Assembly (NCBI GenBank): GCA_015501605.1
Contig: JADNRZ010000021.1
Span: 62,001-126,000 of the forward strand
From: Panaeolus papilionaceus
Taxonomy: Eukaryota; Basidiomycota; Agaricomycetes; Agaricales
Direction: 5' to 3'
Length of the DNA: 64,000 nt
Under the pieces are notes generated by a model, which saw only the letters and a program-made list of their open reading frames with translations, did not search any database and was not told the origin of the DNA. Position 1 is the first letter of the stretch; the number at the start of each line of letters is the position of its first letter. The position numbers and the translations under genes are program-made. Below, one piece after another: positions 45,494 through 56,399 of this stretch.

Positions 45494-48400
45494 GTCATAA
45501 ATGTGGGTCGTTCAAATGAAGATATTACGACGGCTGTCTTGGATATGTCAAGTTTAAATGCAAATCACACGAGTGGTGACAAAGGAACTGGCTGATAATA
45601 AAAAGACGAGGAAGGGACGTTAAAGGCAGAGAAGAAAGGGTGAAGCGTAAAAGAAATATGTGGTCTAAATGAAACACCAAAAGATGTCAGACGTCGTGCA
45701 AGCCTCGAGGTTAGGACCAGGACCCTGAACGACAACCTCGTGGCAGCCCAATAACGATGGTAATTAATGCAAGTTACTGTGGTAGCGCTCGTAGTCCAAA
45801 TAGACCGGTGATGGTTGGGAGTAAAAAAGCAGCCTGGCAAAGGGCCCTGGGGTCACGATGCGTGGGTATCGTCTGCTATGTTGTCCTTTCATCACTCTCC
45901 ATCGTCCAAAAACAATCATTGATATCCTCATATCGTCAAACCTTGTCCACCAGCCAATAAAAAAAGGTCACCAGTAGAGGTGCCAGTCAGCCAGCCAATG
46001 CAGATAAGGCAATAAACTCCCGCACTCCCAGACACCATCATCACCTGATCGCAACCGCAGGGTCCTCCTGTGATGAGTGAATGGGAGATGCAAGAGATCC
46101 CTAGAACCTCGTGGTTTCGTGGAAATGAAACAAAAGTAATATAGCTGAGGCCAGCTATCACGGTCCGGAATGGAAGTAGGTAAAGAGAGCAATGATAAAA
46201 AGGTGAAATGAAAGATTAGATAAAGGTGAAATTCGTCCTCTCGGGAACTTCTCTGCGCGAGCTTTGAGGGTGCAAAAAATGTGAAGAGACGCACCCCCCG
46301 CATAAGCGGATCCTTTCATTAAGCTTTATTGCATATGGTCGGAATTCATTGTGGGATTGGAAAATCGCAGAAGCAAACGGAGTAACCAGCTTCAGCTTGC
46401 TAACTCTTCCTCCCACAGTGGATATGGTCAGACGTGATTTTCTGCACCAATCAACTCCAGGTAGAAGTGCATGCGGCTTTTGCTTCCCAAGCAACCAGCC
46501 GTTTATATGACAAGGATCCAGCTCTGACCAAAAATAACCGGAAATGGCCCGGTGTCTGAATAAAGCGTTCGGAAAAAAGTGGTGAAAGCAAGGAAATGTG
46601 GAAGAGAATCAAGAAGGACGAGAGGAAACGGGAGAAAGTTGAAACGATGAAAAACGTAACACAATCGCAAGAGACAGAAAAGATTGAAAATGTGGATGTG
46701 AGAATTTAATTTGCATCGTCTTTTCATGTCCTACTCCCAGAATTAAACATTCTGATCGCAGACGTACTCCAATGGGACTCGGTATGGCAAAGAAAACGAC
46801 AAGAACTTACCAGGGGGTTCTGAAAATATCATGGATGCCATTTAAAAATGATTTAGGGGGTACTTGTCTCGTTAGTGTCGTGTTGTGTTTCCTGACGGAC
46901 TATCTTAGTCAAGAAGTGTTCTTCGTCAGAAGAAGTCTCCTGTAAGGTCGTTTAAACGTAAGTTGGTGAGTTTCTGTGAATAACACTGTCGTTTGTCGTC
47001 GTAGTAATCGTCAAAACAAGTCAACCAGGAGCGTTCCTGTTGCAGAATGACAAAGGCAAGCCAAGAAACCCGATTAGAGGTGAACAAAGATTGAACGAGC
47101 ATAGGATAAGCCTACCAAATGACAATATTCCTTGTTGAACGCTGCTTATTGTTCTCCTCGTCCTGTTTAGTCACTCCGATCGGCGCCGCGACGTGTAGAG
47201 CAAGTTCTGTTTCGCACACGTTCAACCCTCAAAGACGGTTTAGTGCGGCAGTGTCCAACAAAGTTCCTAAATGAATTAGCTGATAAGTTTCAGCACAGAA
47301 ACAACCTGATAAGATGGTCTAATCGATGAGCTGCCTCTAGTGCAAAGATTATGCGAAAATTAACCAACTTTTCTGGTTTAAAAAATAACCCTTTGAAGGA
47401 TCTATTGATTCAAGTCCTATCCTGTAATCCCAGAGACCTTTTAACGGACGGAGAAAAGTCTTGAAAAGTAGTGATTTAAAGAGCCAAAGGTATTGGAAGG
47501 AGGAAAAGGTTTGGAGGAGTGCTTATCCCAACAGTGATAGTCCTGACTATCGTACCCCCTGTCAAACAACTTCCCCTTTTGTACTCAGGCACCCCCTCGG
47601 CCACCCTGCCGCACGAGTACAGTCGCCATGTCAACTGTATTTATATCTGCTTGCTTCCGGTGGCGAAGGCACCTTTCGTTCTCCACCTTTTCATTCAGCT
47701 ACTGAGCAGCCCCGAGGGTGCTGTTTCAAGTTCCTTCCGAGGCGTAAATGGTCGATCGTGCTAGTACTAGTTCAACTCTAAACTGCGAACAAGTCTTGAA
47801 TAATTAACGGAAAGATCATCCATTCTTTTCATTTTTCATTCAACAGCGTTCATTCCTCAGGCATGCACGAGCCTGGACACATTTTTCCGGACATTATTCG
47901 AACATTCGATTACATTTTTTGTCAACAGGTCAGATGGTGACAACGAGTACCCAATTCAATACTCCTGCGCCGCATCGTTTCAACACCGTTGCGGCGTGTA
48001 TTTTCTACCATCTGATTGTAGGACTGCGACAGCTTCGACTCCACCCTGCTGTCCGCCATGTCTCACGTCCCTCGCGAACATGCCCAATTTTAGATGGTTC
48101 AGAGTGGTGTACTATGGAGCGACGCCGATTATGTATACTAGTGCTAGCATCTTGCACGGAGCTGGGCGACGACTTGACTGCATAAAACGTGCCTCTGAGT
48201 CATGATGCATTCCAATCACTCGCATTGTTGCGAATAAATCAACTTCGAGCGATCTCCGAGCCGGTATTACCAGCCTCATGGATGCTGTCTTTGCATAGAT
48301 GATAGTGCAAAGTTCCTGATCAAGCGTTGAGGCCATTCGAGGCGTCGTTGAAATAGGCATGAGCGCTATATGTCGTGCTTGAAGGGATTCCCGATATCCC

Positions 48401-48600
48401 AAGCGTATGGCTAGCCTCATGGGGCACAATGATGCAATGGTGCGTCTTCCTCGTCAACCGATCAAGGTCGGGCGTCATTCTGGGCGTCGTGGTTAGAACG
48501 AGTGTTAGGACCACGTGTTGTGCTTGAATCGACCCCCTGCATTCCGAATGTCTGCTTGTAACCCGTCTTATATTGATTCATTGACTTCGTATAATGTATT
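45494..48600. other. 3-kb gene-free spacer
   Basis: No supported gene on either strand. The first few hundred bases are the probable long leader of the SH3 gene. Short reverse frames at 45565-46727 are not convincing (no domain, overlapping frames). Nothing else identified. Confidence 0.5.
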
Positions 48601-48717
48601 ATATTTAGATCGCTAGACTGCTCTCAAGGGGGGGTATACACAGGAGCTCCCAACTTGAACTCAGGCGGCTGGAGCAACACAGATAACCTTCAAAATTAAA
48701 CTTTATTAGTTCAAGTC

Positions 48718-49244
48718 TCACCCCAAGGCATCTGGAAAACTCACTTCTCCAATAAACAAATTGCAGTTTGCGTCCTTGTTGTTAGTGGTCAAGATATCTT
48801 GCACCGTGATCTCATTCGCGTCTGCGATATCTGAGCAAGTATCGTTTTCAACGACTTCATGCACGTCCGTGCAGTCGTCGCCGGTGATCCCGAGGCAGAT
48901 TTCTTGATCTACCCAGAGGTTGGTGCATTCCGAATTGATAATGCCATCGTTGACATGGAAGAGCTGATACCTGCGTAAGCATATCGGACGTCAGTTCTAC
49001 TTATAGGATCAATAAAAAAGGAAACGTACGTAGAGACGCCCTGCTCACGGGCAATCTTGTTGCAGTAGTCACCTGCTACAACGGTGTAGCTACGACTACA
49101 GTTAGGTGGGAGTTGCCTCTTGAGCAATGCAGCTATCATAGTTGAATAGGTAAGTATGTATCCCCTGCATCGAAACGACGATGCAAACATACCAGAAGCA
49201 ACAGCGACGAAAGAAAGAGTGACGAGCTTGTTGAAGACCAACAT
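48718..49244 (-). CDS. Secreted LysM-domain protein
   Basis: Three or four short exons from the ATG at 49244. MLVFNKLVTLSFVAVASG is a signal peptide; the first intron follows at once. Then ALLKRQLPPNC, where KR may be a Kex2-type cleavage site. A first LysM module (RSYTVVAGDYCNKIAREQGV, then NLWVDQEICLG) is followed by a second (VHEVVENDTCSDIADANEIT, then NLFIGE). LysM modules bind chitin or its oligomers; short secreted fungal LysM proteins can shield hyphae or mask chitin from recognition, which is a possibility only. The stop at 48718 assumes reading through a GTGAGT at 48740; if spliced there, the C-terminus would instead be PPEFKLGAPVYTPP, ending near 48628. Confidence 0.8.
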
Positions 49245-51256
49245 GATATCGAGTACAGGACGAGACTAGCGAATGAATGAATACCCTAAAAACAATGAAA
49301 TTGTTGAGGATGTCCAATACCCTTTCAAATCCTTGTCTTTTATACTACATCTAGCCCTCTTCCCTAGGCTTGAAAAAATATAACTGAATCATACTTCTCG
49401 GATTCACATCAAACATCAAATTCAAGGCTTGGCTTCTCGGTGAGACTCGAATCAATCCCGTTTCCCCACTTAATAAGTAGAACCCACGCTCCTGTGTTTC
49501 GTTTGGAGTTTCGGCGCGGGGATGCGGGGGAGTGAGACTGCAGAATGGATGGTTTGACGCGTCGTGACGTCCTTACGCGGGCGCTCATTGGGTGGTTGCC
49601 GCTCTGAACAGGCTCCGAGACTGTCAGAACTCGGGAATCTCGGTACGATTGATTTCGAAAATGAATTTGAATCGAGGTTTTAGAGTTGTTTGCTAACTTC
49701 TAGGACGCTGTAAATCGTTCGCAATTCCACGACCGCTGCTATTTTGCAACCAATGCTCTTCAAGCGTACACTCGTAGCTGGGGTCTAAGCTGAACGCGTT
49801 CGGGTGATGTATCATAAACTATTATATCCGTGGTCACGTCGATTTGAATGCGCAGCAGCACTTTATCAGGATTCTGATCGTTTTTCTTCAGGACTCCGAA
49901 TCTCTCACTATCGTCGCGATCCCGAAGATCAGTATTATAGGCGAAATTCTTAGGATCAAATAACTTTTCGAAGACCCGATGATTTGAAAGGTGAAAATCA
50001 GAATCCCGTTCTCTATCGAAGCCCGATGGTCAGAGGTCCAAACCATCGAACTCGGTCACAGAGGAAATGTCCTCCTGCTCAGAGTTCTCATGATAAACAT
50101 CATGTTTCTGATCTCATCAAGCCTGACACTACTTTTCTGGGCTTTGGTAATAAATACCCAGGCATTTTCCTGTATTCATCCCCGTCCAAAGCTCACTGAG
50201 AACGAGGAAGTACTCTAAACATTTTGTACAGTCTGACTCTTGCGGGCTGTAGGGTAGCTGCCAACAGAGTAAGGTCATGAAGTCCAATGTCCTATGCACC
50301 CGAGAGGCTTGAACCACTGCCAATCATCAGGCAAAGGACAAAGCCTGAGTGTATTAACCGCTAAAGAGCCTCGTGTCACTCACGCGATTGTCAAGGGCAT
50401 GTCGATTCCGTTCCCGACCAAACATATTAAATGACCTCATCATCCTAACTCTCGTATAATTCTGAAAGCAAAACCCGATGGAAACAGGAAATGTGATGTA
50501 GAGGCTATTGGCAAGTATGAGTATTTGTTCTTGTCAAATGAGGATTCTATCAGAAAATCATTCGACATCGAGTCACAAGCGCTAAAGCTGCGGAACTGCG
50601 CAGTCGAAGTATTTAATTGATCTAAGCCATGATTCCTGGATTGAGCTGCCCTGCAAAAGGGTCGAAATGGCGACAGTCTGATGTCTTAGTTTTTACAATA
50701 ATTTTACTCCGTGCGATACAACATCCGTTGCAATTGCTGCGTAGACGTTGAGCTGAATGTGATTGATGACGTTGATTCGGAATCTTGTCCTAGTATAACC
50801 TGGTGTTCCATAAGTGCTACTTCTCTTGAGTTGTTAGTCAACCATTATTTTTTGTGTGTGGATAAAATTCACGACAAAAAATATCAGCTTATCTCTCTCT
50901 GTCCACAGAACCGCAGCCTGAGGTACTCCACCCTCAATTCATTTGTCGTGGTCTGACTACGGGAGACTAGAGGTACTCTGCGTGATGCGTCATTTGATCC
51001 AATCATCATAGCCACTGATGATATTACCACCCCTATCAATATGACAATCCCCTGAAAGTTCTTATCATGACCTGACTGACCAATCTTCGAAGTACCCTGC
51101 TATTTATAACCTGCTCAATCATAACACTGGCACCTCGGTTAGAACGGCCATGACCATAATCACGCTAGTCATCCTATCGCTTGCAATCTGACACACGAGT
51201 ACTGCTCTGACACGTCAGCAGTTTCCGAGTTGCATACTGTGACCTGGTGAATCGAC
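49245..51256. other. Gene-free spacer
   Basis: No gene supported in 2 kb. A tRNA-like stretch around 50285-50370 on the minus strand was examined and rejected. The rest is ordinary spacer. Confidence 0.5.
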
Positions 51257-52657
51257 ATGAAGCTCAAGGTGGAGAACTACGCCCTTGCGACAAAGAATAA
51301 TGGTCTACCTCTTGTTTGTCCTATAAAAAGGTATACTCGTTCGGCTGTCCCACATGCTGGAGCTTGTGAAGGGCGTGTCATTCTTATTTTGGGACATGGA
51401 GCTGGCTTTTGTAGGTCTTTTCCAATATTGATCCAATTTTTCTTGTAAAACTCACGTTCCACGTAATAAATAGCCAAAGAACACTGGGAGCCCGTTTTAG
51501 AAGACCTCTTCGACAATGATACAGGGGAAAGTGGAGATATCGTCGTTCGTGAGGCATGGTCGTTAGACGCACCTAATCATGGAGAAGGAGCGATTATCAA
51601 TGAAGACATTTTGTCAAGACACCCATCTACAGCTGGTATGTTATTTTCTAGTAGACACTTGTCTCTCATTTCTCGCCTATTTATGTCAGACATTTGGGAC
51701 TATGCCGACGCATATGTAACACTCGTCAAATCTGGACTCCTAGGTACTCTTAATCCATCATACCACCAAATCGTGCTGTGCGCACACTCAGCGGGTTCAG
51801 TCGCAGCGTAAGTAAGCTTGGAAATAGTACAAGACTTCTGTCAGTTCACCCTTTTCAGTGTATTATCCACAGGTCTTTTCACTCCTCCTTCAACACTTCC
51901 GTTCTCAGATATAATACTTGTGGATCCCGCGATGTGGAGCAGACTCATGGGTGACAATGCATTCGCTTCAGATATGTATAAGGCAGTCCAAGGGTCTACA
52001 CCATTACGACGCGATATGTGGGATAGCAAACAGAGCGCCGCTGCTTGGATGAAGAAGCGCCTACCTTGGTCACGATGGGACGATCGCGCGTTTAATGTGT
52101 TTATCGTAAGAGCAAGTCAATTCAGATTTGAGGTCATATTAATATCTTCAAGGAACATAATTTACGGCCTTTACCAACAGCCCATTATCCAGATATAAAA
52201 ACCGGCGTTACCCTCACCACTCATAAATCTGAAGAAAACATGGCATTCACGGGTCAAATATTCTCACTTGATGCAACAGACCGTCTCAATCAAGTATGTC
52301 GCTACCGACCTGTGCACTTGATTTACGGTGGCCTTTGCGACATGTTGTACGTTACTAACTTCCTTCTCGACAATTTAACATGTCTGATTAAGCATAAATT
52401 CTTAGTACCAAGGATGTACAGGATTCCCTTGTCAGTGAGCAAGAGGGCCGCACTTTTGCATCCATAACGAGGTTGTCAGCTAAGGTTGGGCATCTGGTAA
52501 GCCCAAGTATACCAGGATATTCCCCGTACAAAGGTACTGAATATCTTGTCCTTTCATTTAAATTCAGGTGGTTCAGGAAGCACCCGCTGAATTGGCGAGG
52601 GCTATGTTCTCAATACTTTCCAAGGGTCGTGATTTCAAGGTTGTTCCCAAGTTGTAG
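51257..52657 (+). CDS. Alpha/beta-hydrolase fold enzyme
   Basis: Seven exons (51257-51410, 51474-51635, 51690-51807, 51859-52105, 52153-52346, 52406-52496, 52568-52657) join in frame. Early GHGAGFSKEHWEPV is the oxyanion-hole loop, and CAHSAGSVAA is the nucleophile elbow, with Ser in A-H-S-A-G rather than the usual G-x-S-x-G. YGGLCDMLFTKD likely carries the acidic residue, and GHLVVQEAPAELA holds the catalytic His. LRPLPTAHYPD is also family-typical. The fold covers esterases, lipases and related hydrolases; agaricomycetes have many such members, often annotated AB-hydrolase-1. The substrate cannot be deduced. No signal peptide is seen, so it is probably cytosolic. All exon joins keep the frame. 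Confidence 0.85.
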
Positions 52658-52757
52658 CCTGCAAAACGTATTGTACAGCTCGATATACTAGTTAACGTGA
52701 CTATGAATTGGCTGTAATACCTCAGAAGTCCGTACATAGTACGCCCATCTCCTCGCT

Positions 52758-55654
52758 TCAATCGACGCCCAGGTCATCTCTCATTGGAGCAGGTTCTTCG
52801 TCCTCTGATGACTCTCCGTCAGCTTCTGCGCCTCCCCCCCACAATCTTCTGAAGACATTGCGGATCATGCGTGGCATAGGCTAGGATAATAAGGATTAAT
52901 ATTAGCACTTACACACAAAAGTCGTTTACTGACCGAGACGTCATCCTCCTCGTCATCCTCGTCTCCATCCTCCTCTGCATCTTCGTCCTCCTCATCAGCG
53001 ATGTCCGCATTCCTCTCATCGTTCTGAACCTGGCCATCCTGTCCTGGCTCAACCCAGTGCACTTCGACCATACCCTCATGATTGTCATCGTCCTGCATAT
53101 CATCGAACCCACCCGGCATTCCACCTTGACCCCCAGGACCCGCACGAACGACTTCCGCCAACATGTCTTCAACGACGTCGGGTGGAAGCTGGCCTACCAT
53201 TTGAGCAAATTGAAGAATGCCACCCGGGAAGCGTTCCGCCATTTGCGGATGAGCGTCGAACAAGGCCTGGAACTGTTGTCTGAACGCAGCATCTGGGATC
53301 ATCTGTGCCAATCTCTGTTCGTCGTTCGCCCTGCCTCTCCTACTACGCATACGCGCCGTATATGGATCGTCGATTCCTTTAAAGAAGTCGTCGTTGTACA
53401 TCGTCTTGAGAGTCAATGGTGGAAGAGGATCACATGCCAAGGATTTGACGTCGAGAACACTCCTGGGGATGTAGGAGAAGAGCCTACGATAGGACGTTTC
53501 GAGTACCATGATGTGTCGGTATACTGAATGCCTAAGGTTCGTGTTCCCGTATTGTGACATGAAGGCCTTCCTACGGCCGGTGATTGGCAGTGTCGAGGGA
53601 AGGGACTGGAATGTGTCCTTGACGGTCGAAGCAAACCACGACGAGTGTTCCTTCCAGAGAGGAAGAGAGCGCTGAACGTAGAGATGGGACAGCAGGTGGA
53701 GGACACCGTTGGGCGCAGATAATGATCTAAACCCGTATCCATCAACCCAAGAAGTATACTATCTAAGATTGGACGTACTGTGCATCAGTTTCGATTCTGA
53801 AATCTCGATGGGCACGAATAGCAGCAGTGAGATTGACGTCGAGTTTGTCAGCTAGCAAAGGGACAACAGATGGGAAGTCCTGAGCAGCTTGCCTCAGGGC
53901 CTCTGTGCTCTTGGTACGATCCTTAAGAACGGGTCAGCAGATCGAAAGGTATTCTCGAAGCCCCAAACTACCTTTTCCTTGCTGGTTTCCTCAAGATTGC
54001 GCAGTGCTAGAGCTTTAGCGTAGGCCCAACCGGGAAGGAACGTCGGATCAAGCCTCGCGTCAGAGGTACTAGCATTTGATCGCCTAACGTCGAAGACCTC
54101 GAACATATCCAACAACCACTGGCTCATGCCAGACTTAATGGCCAGGAAGTCAAGATGGAGCGTCGCGCCATGAGGATCCTCCCATGGGTCGAGAGAGTAT
54201 AACAGTTTGGCAAATTCAAAAGCTGTCCTTACGCAGCCTCTGCGTTGTAGGTCACTGAGAAATTTAATTTAGCAAATGAAACAGAGAAGCGGAGTTGGAC
54301 AAACGTTGTTTGACGATGTAAGGCGAGGAAGAAAGGCCTGTTTTCCACGAAGTTGAAGTCCAATCGATTTAGGCCGCTTGTGAAGGTAAAGGCACCCATA
54401 AAGCAACGCTCATATGTGAAAAGTGCTCGATCGACGAAATCAACAGCCTGTGCGTGTTCTAATAAATAGCGTCAGAGGACGAAAACCTCGCGATCGCTAG
54501 GACGGAATTCTGACCTTCTCGATGGCGATATACCTCTGATATCTGAAGGAGGGTATCAGCGTGCCACGGCAAAATTCCCAACAAGTCCCAAAATCCCTGT
54601 GGGTCTGCAAGACAAATAATTAGTGAAACTATTGGCGTGTCAGGTTATACATGCATCTTACCTCCAGAGTATACAGTACCCATGAACGCCTTCGTCATAC
54701 TTTTGTAGCGTTTGCTGTATTCCACAGTCCACCACTTCTCCTGTAGAGGTTGCCATGCATGTGAATCCAGCTTCTCGTCGACTTCTTCATCTGTCAGCGC
54801 TCGTAGAGATAAACCTTCTCGACCTTTCGCTGCCCACCATGTAGCTTGTGGACGCGTAAGATGAGACCTGACAGCCTGAGGCTTCTTGCGGCTGGTGGAA
54901 GATTCTGCTTTGGTTGCAGTTACGACTCGCGATCCAAAGAATTTGCGCATTTCAGCCTCCGCGTCTAAGTGCTGTAAACTAACACCTAGAAGATCCGCCA
55001 AGGACTGTCGGGTATTCGTTGCATGAGATAGTTTTTGTGACGCTGGGTATCTATAGATGGAGTTGTATGTGATCATATACCTGGCATGAGATGATGTAGA
55101 CGTACTGGATATTAAGTTCTGCCAGAACTTGATCTAGATCATCTGTCACAGCTTTCTTCTCCTTCTGTTTCGCTCTCTTCAGCGCTTTCTTTTCACTTTT
55201 GCTTATATTGTCCACCTGTGTTGCCTCCGTCGGCGGTACTTGCTGTGGAGACGTGGTTTCTGACGCGGGTTTCTCGACAGGTTTCTTTTTCTTCTTTTTT
55301 GACTGGAAGAAGGTGTCAGATCATTATGTCCAGGGTGGCTCGCCCATGTGCGTACCTTCTTGGATTTCGTGCTCTTCGCTGGACCTTCATCCTCTTCTTC
55401 AGATTTTCCATCAATGTCGCCCGCTAAAAGCTGTTAGTAGGCCAAATGAGAGACGCGATCAGCCTCGGCTCCGCTAGATGACGACGTACAAGCTACCGTA
55501 CCGATGCAAATCCACCTCCAGATTTCACTGCCGCTTGAAGCGGCTCCTCCTCATCTTCACTCGACTGTTCCTGCGCAAGCTTTGTATTGGTTAGGCTCAA
55601 AGCTTCCAGATCCTCTAGCTCTCTTTGCTGACGCTTGCTGAGACGTGGAGGCAT
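52758..55654 (-). CDS. TCF25/Rqc1 homologue, ribosome quality control
   Basis: A multi-exon gene from the ATG at 55654 (MPPRLSKRQQRELEDLEAL) to the TGA at 52758. The N-terminus is acidic then strongly lysine-rich, as in TCF25. A region around LGVSLQHLDAEAEMRKFFGS, then SHLTRPQATWWAAKGREGLS, and WQPLQEKWWTVEYSKRY leads into the family-typical core: DPQGFWDLLGILPWHADTLL, QISEVYRHREDYATAVDFVD and LFTYERCFMGAFTFTSGLNR, with LLYSLDPWEDPHGATLHLDF. The C-terminus has a very acidic stretch (residues of Glu/Asp encoded at about 52920-53010) and ends DDLGVD. Rqc1 is a subunit of the complex that acts with Ltn1 and Rqc2 on stalled 60S subunits; the role is inferred from family. Intron-rich, about 9-11 exons; I did not fix each junction. 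Confidence 0.88.
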
Positions 55655-56042
55655 AGCAAACTGTGATGACGGTTCAAGTCAAAGATATCCAGGGCTTAAT
55701 CTGGTCATAGATTAGATTAATCAGTCACGTGGATATCAAATGTCATTACGAGATAAGATAATTAACAACAGGGGTTTTACAGAGCTGTGGCGTAAGTTTG
55801 ACGTATTCGTTGAGCTGCTCAGATACGGGATAGGTACGGAAGGTACGGAAGGTAAAGCATAAAAGTGGATATCACGGTGGGCATGTTGAACCCTTAGTAT
55901 AATCGATAAATAAGAATGCATCGGGAGCAAAACTAAAACCGTTTGTAGACGGAATGGCGACAAGCAGAGGGAGAGCCTCACCAGAAGCTCTCTGAGGGGC
56001 AAAGTAGTCTTCATTATACGGGGTGATGAAGCCTATGCTCCA
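55655..56042. other. Spacer between the TCF25 and Mdm35-like genes
   Basis: Contains the promoter side of TCF25 and the 3' flank of the Mdm35-like gene. A duplicated GGTACGGAAGGTACGGAAGG word occurs near 55835. No gene. Confidence 0.55.
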
Positions 56043-56079
56043 TTAAATTTCGTTTTTCTCTGACTTCCTAGATTTACCG

Positions 56080-56334
56080 TCAGAAGATGCTCGAGAGGAC
56101 AATGTCGACGATGCTGCGCACCTCAACACAATTGCGAAAGGCTTTCCAAGCGTCGCCACACTGATCCTTGTATTCATCGGCCTTTTTCTGGCATCTTTCC
56201 ACCCCTCTACTGCTAGAGTAAGGGTATGCAGGGTCTGCGGTAAGGTTGAAGTATCCTTTGAACCAATGCTTGAAGCATGCGTCGTATGCATCCCTCGCTT
56301 CGGCACAATCAGACGAAGAAGCAGCTTGGGACAT
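56080..56334 (-). CDS. Mdm35/TRIAP1-like twin CX9C protein
   Basis: The ATG at 56334 starts MSQAASSSDCAEARDAYDAC, which contains the first CX9C motif. After KHWFKGYFNL and ERCQKKADEYKDQC the second motif CGDAWKAFRNC follows. The twin CX9C layout and length of about 80 residues fit the mitochondrial intermembrane-space protein Mdm35/TRIAP1, which binds Ups/PRELI proteins in phospholipid transfer and is imported by Mia40. The C-terminus is uncertain: a possible 3' intron from GTGCGC at about 56125 would replace the final VRSIVDIVLSS with EVREKRNLMEHRLHH, ending near 56022. Confidence 0.85.
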   Translation of the reverse strand: MSQAASSSDCAEARDAYDACFKHWFKGYFNLTADPAYPYSSSRGVERCQKKADEYKDQCGDAWKAFRNCVEVRSIVDIVLSSIF

Positions 56335-56399
56335 ATTCAAAGCAAATATCTTTGGTGGATAGGTGACCGCGAGTTTGATGGTATGTGGGTAGTTGATTG

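Noticed and set aside
45565..46727. Several overlapping reverse frames of 74-111 codons upstream of the SH3 gene.
   Set aside because: They overlap each other in different frames and show no domain or codon pattern; more likely leader or spacer.
50285..50370. tRNA-like sequence on the minus strand with A-box-like TAGCGGTTAAT and B-box-like GGTTCAAGCC.
   Set aside because: The T-stem has mismatches, the acceptor arms do not pair, and the anticodon arm has an oversized loop. At most a tRNA-derived relic.
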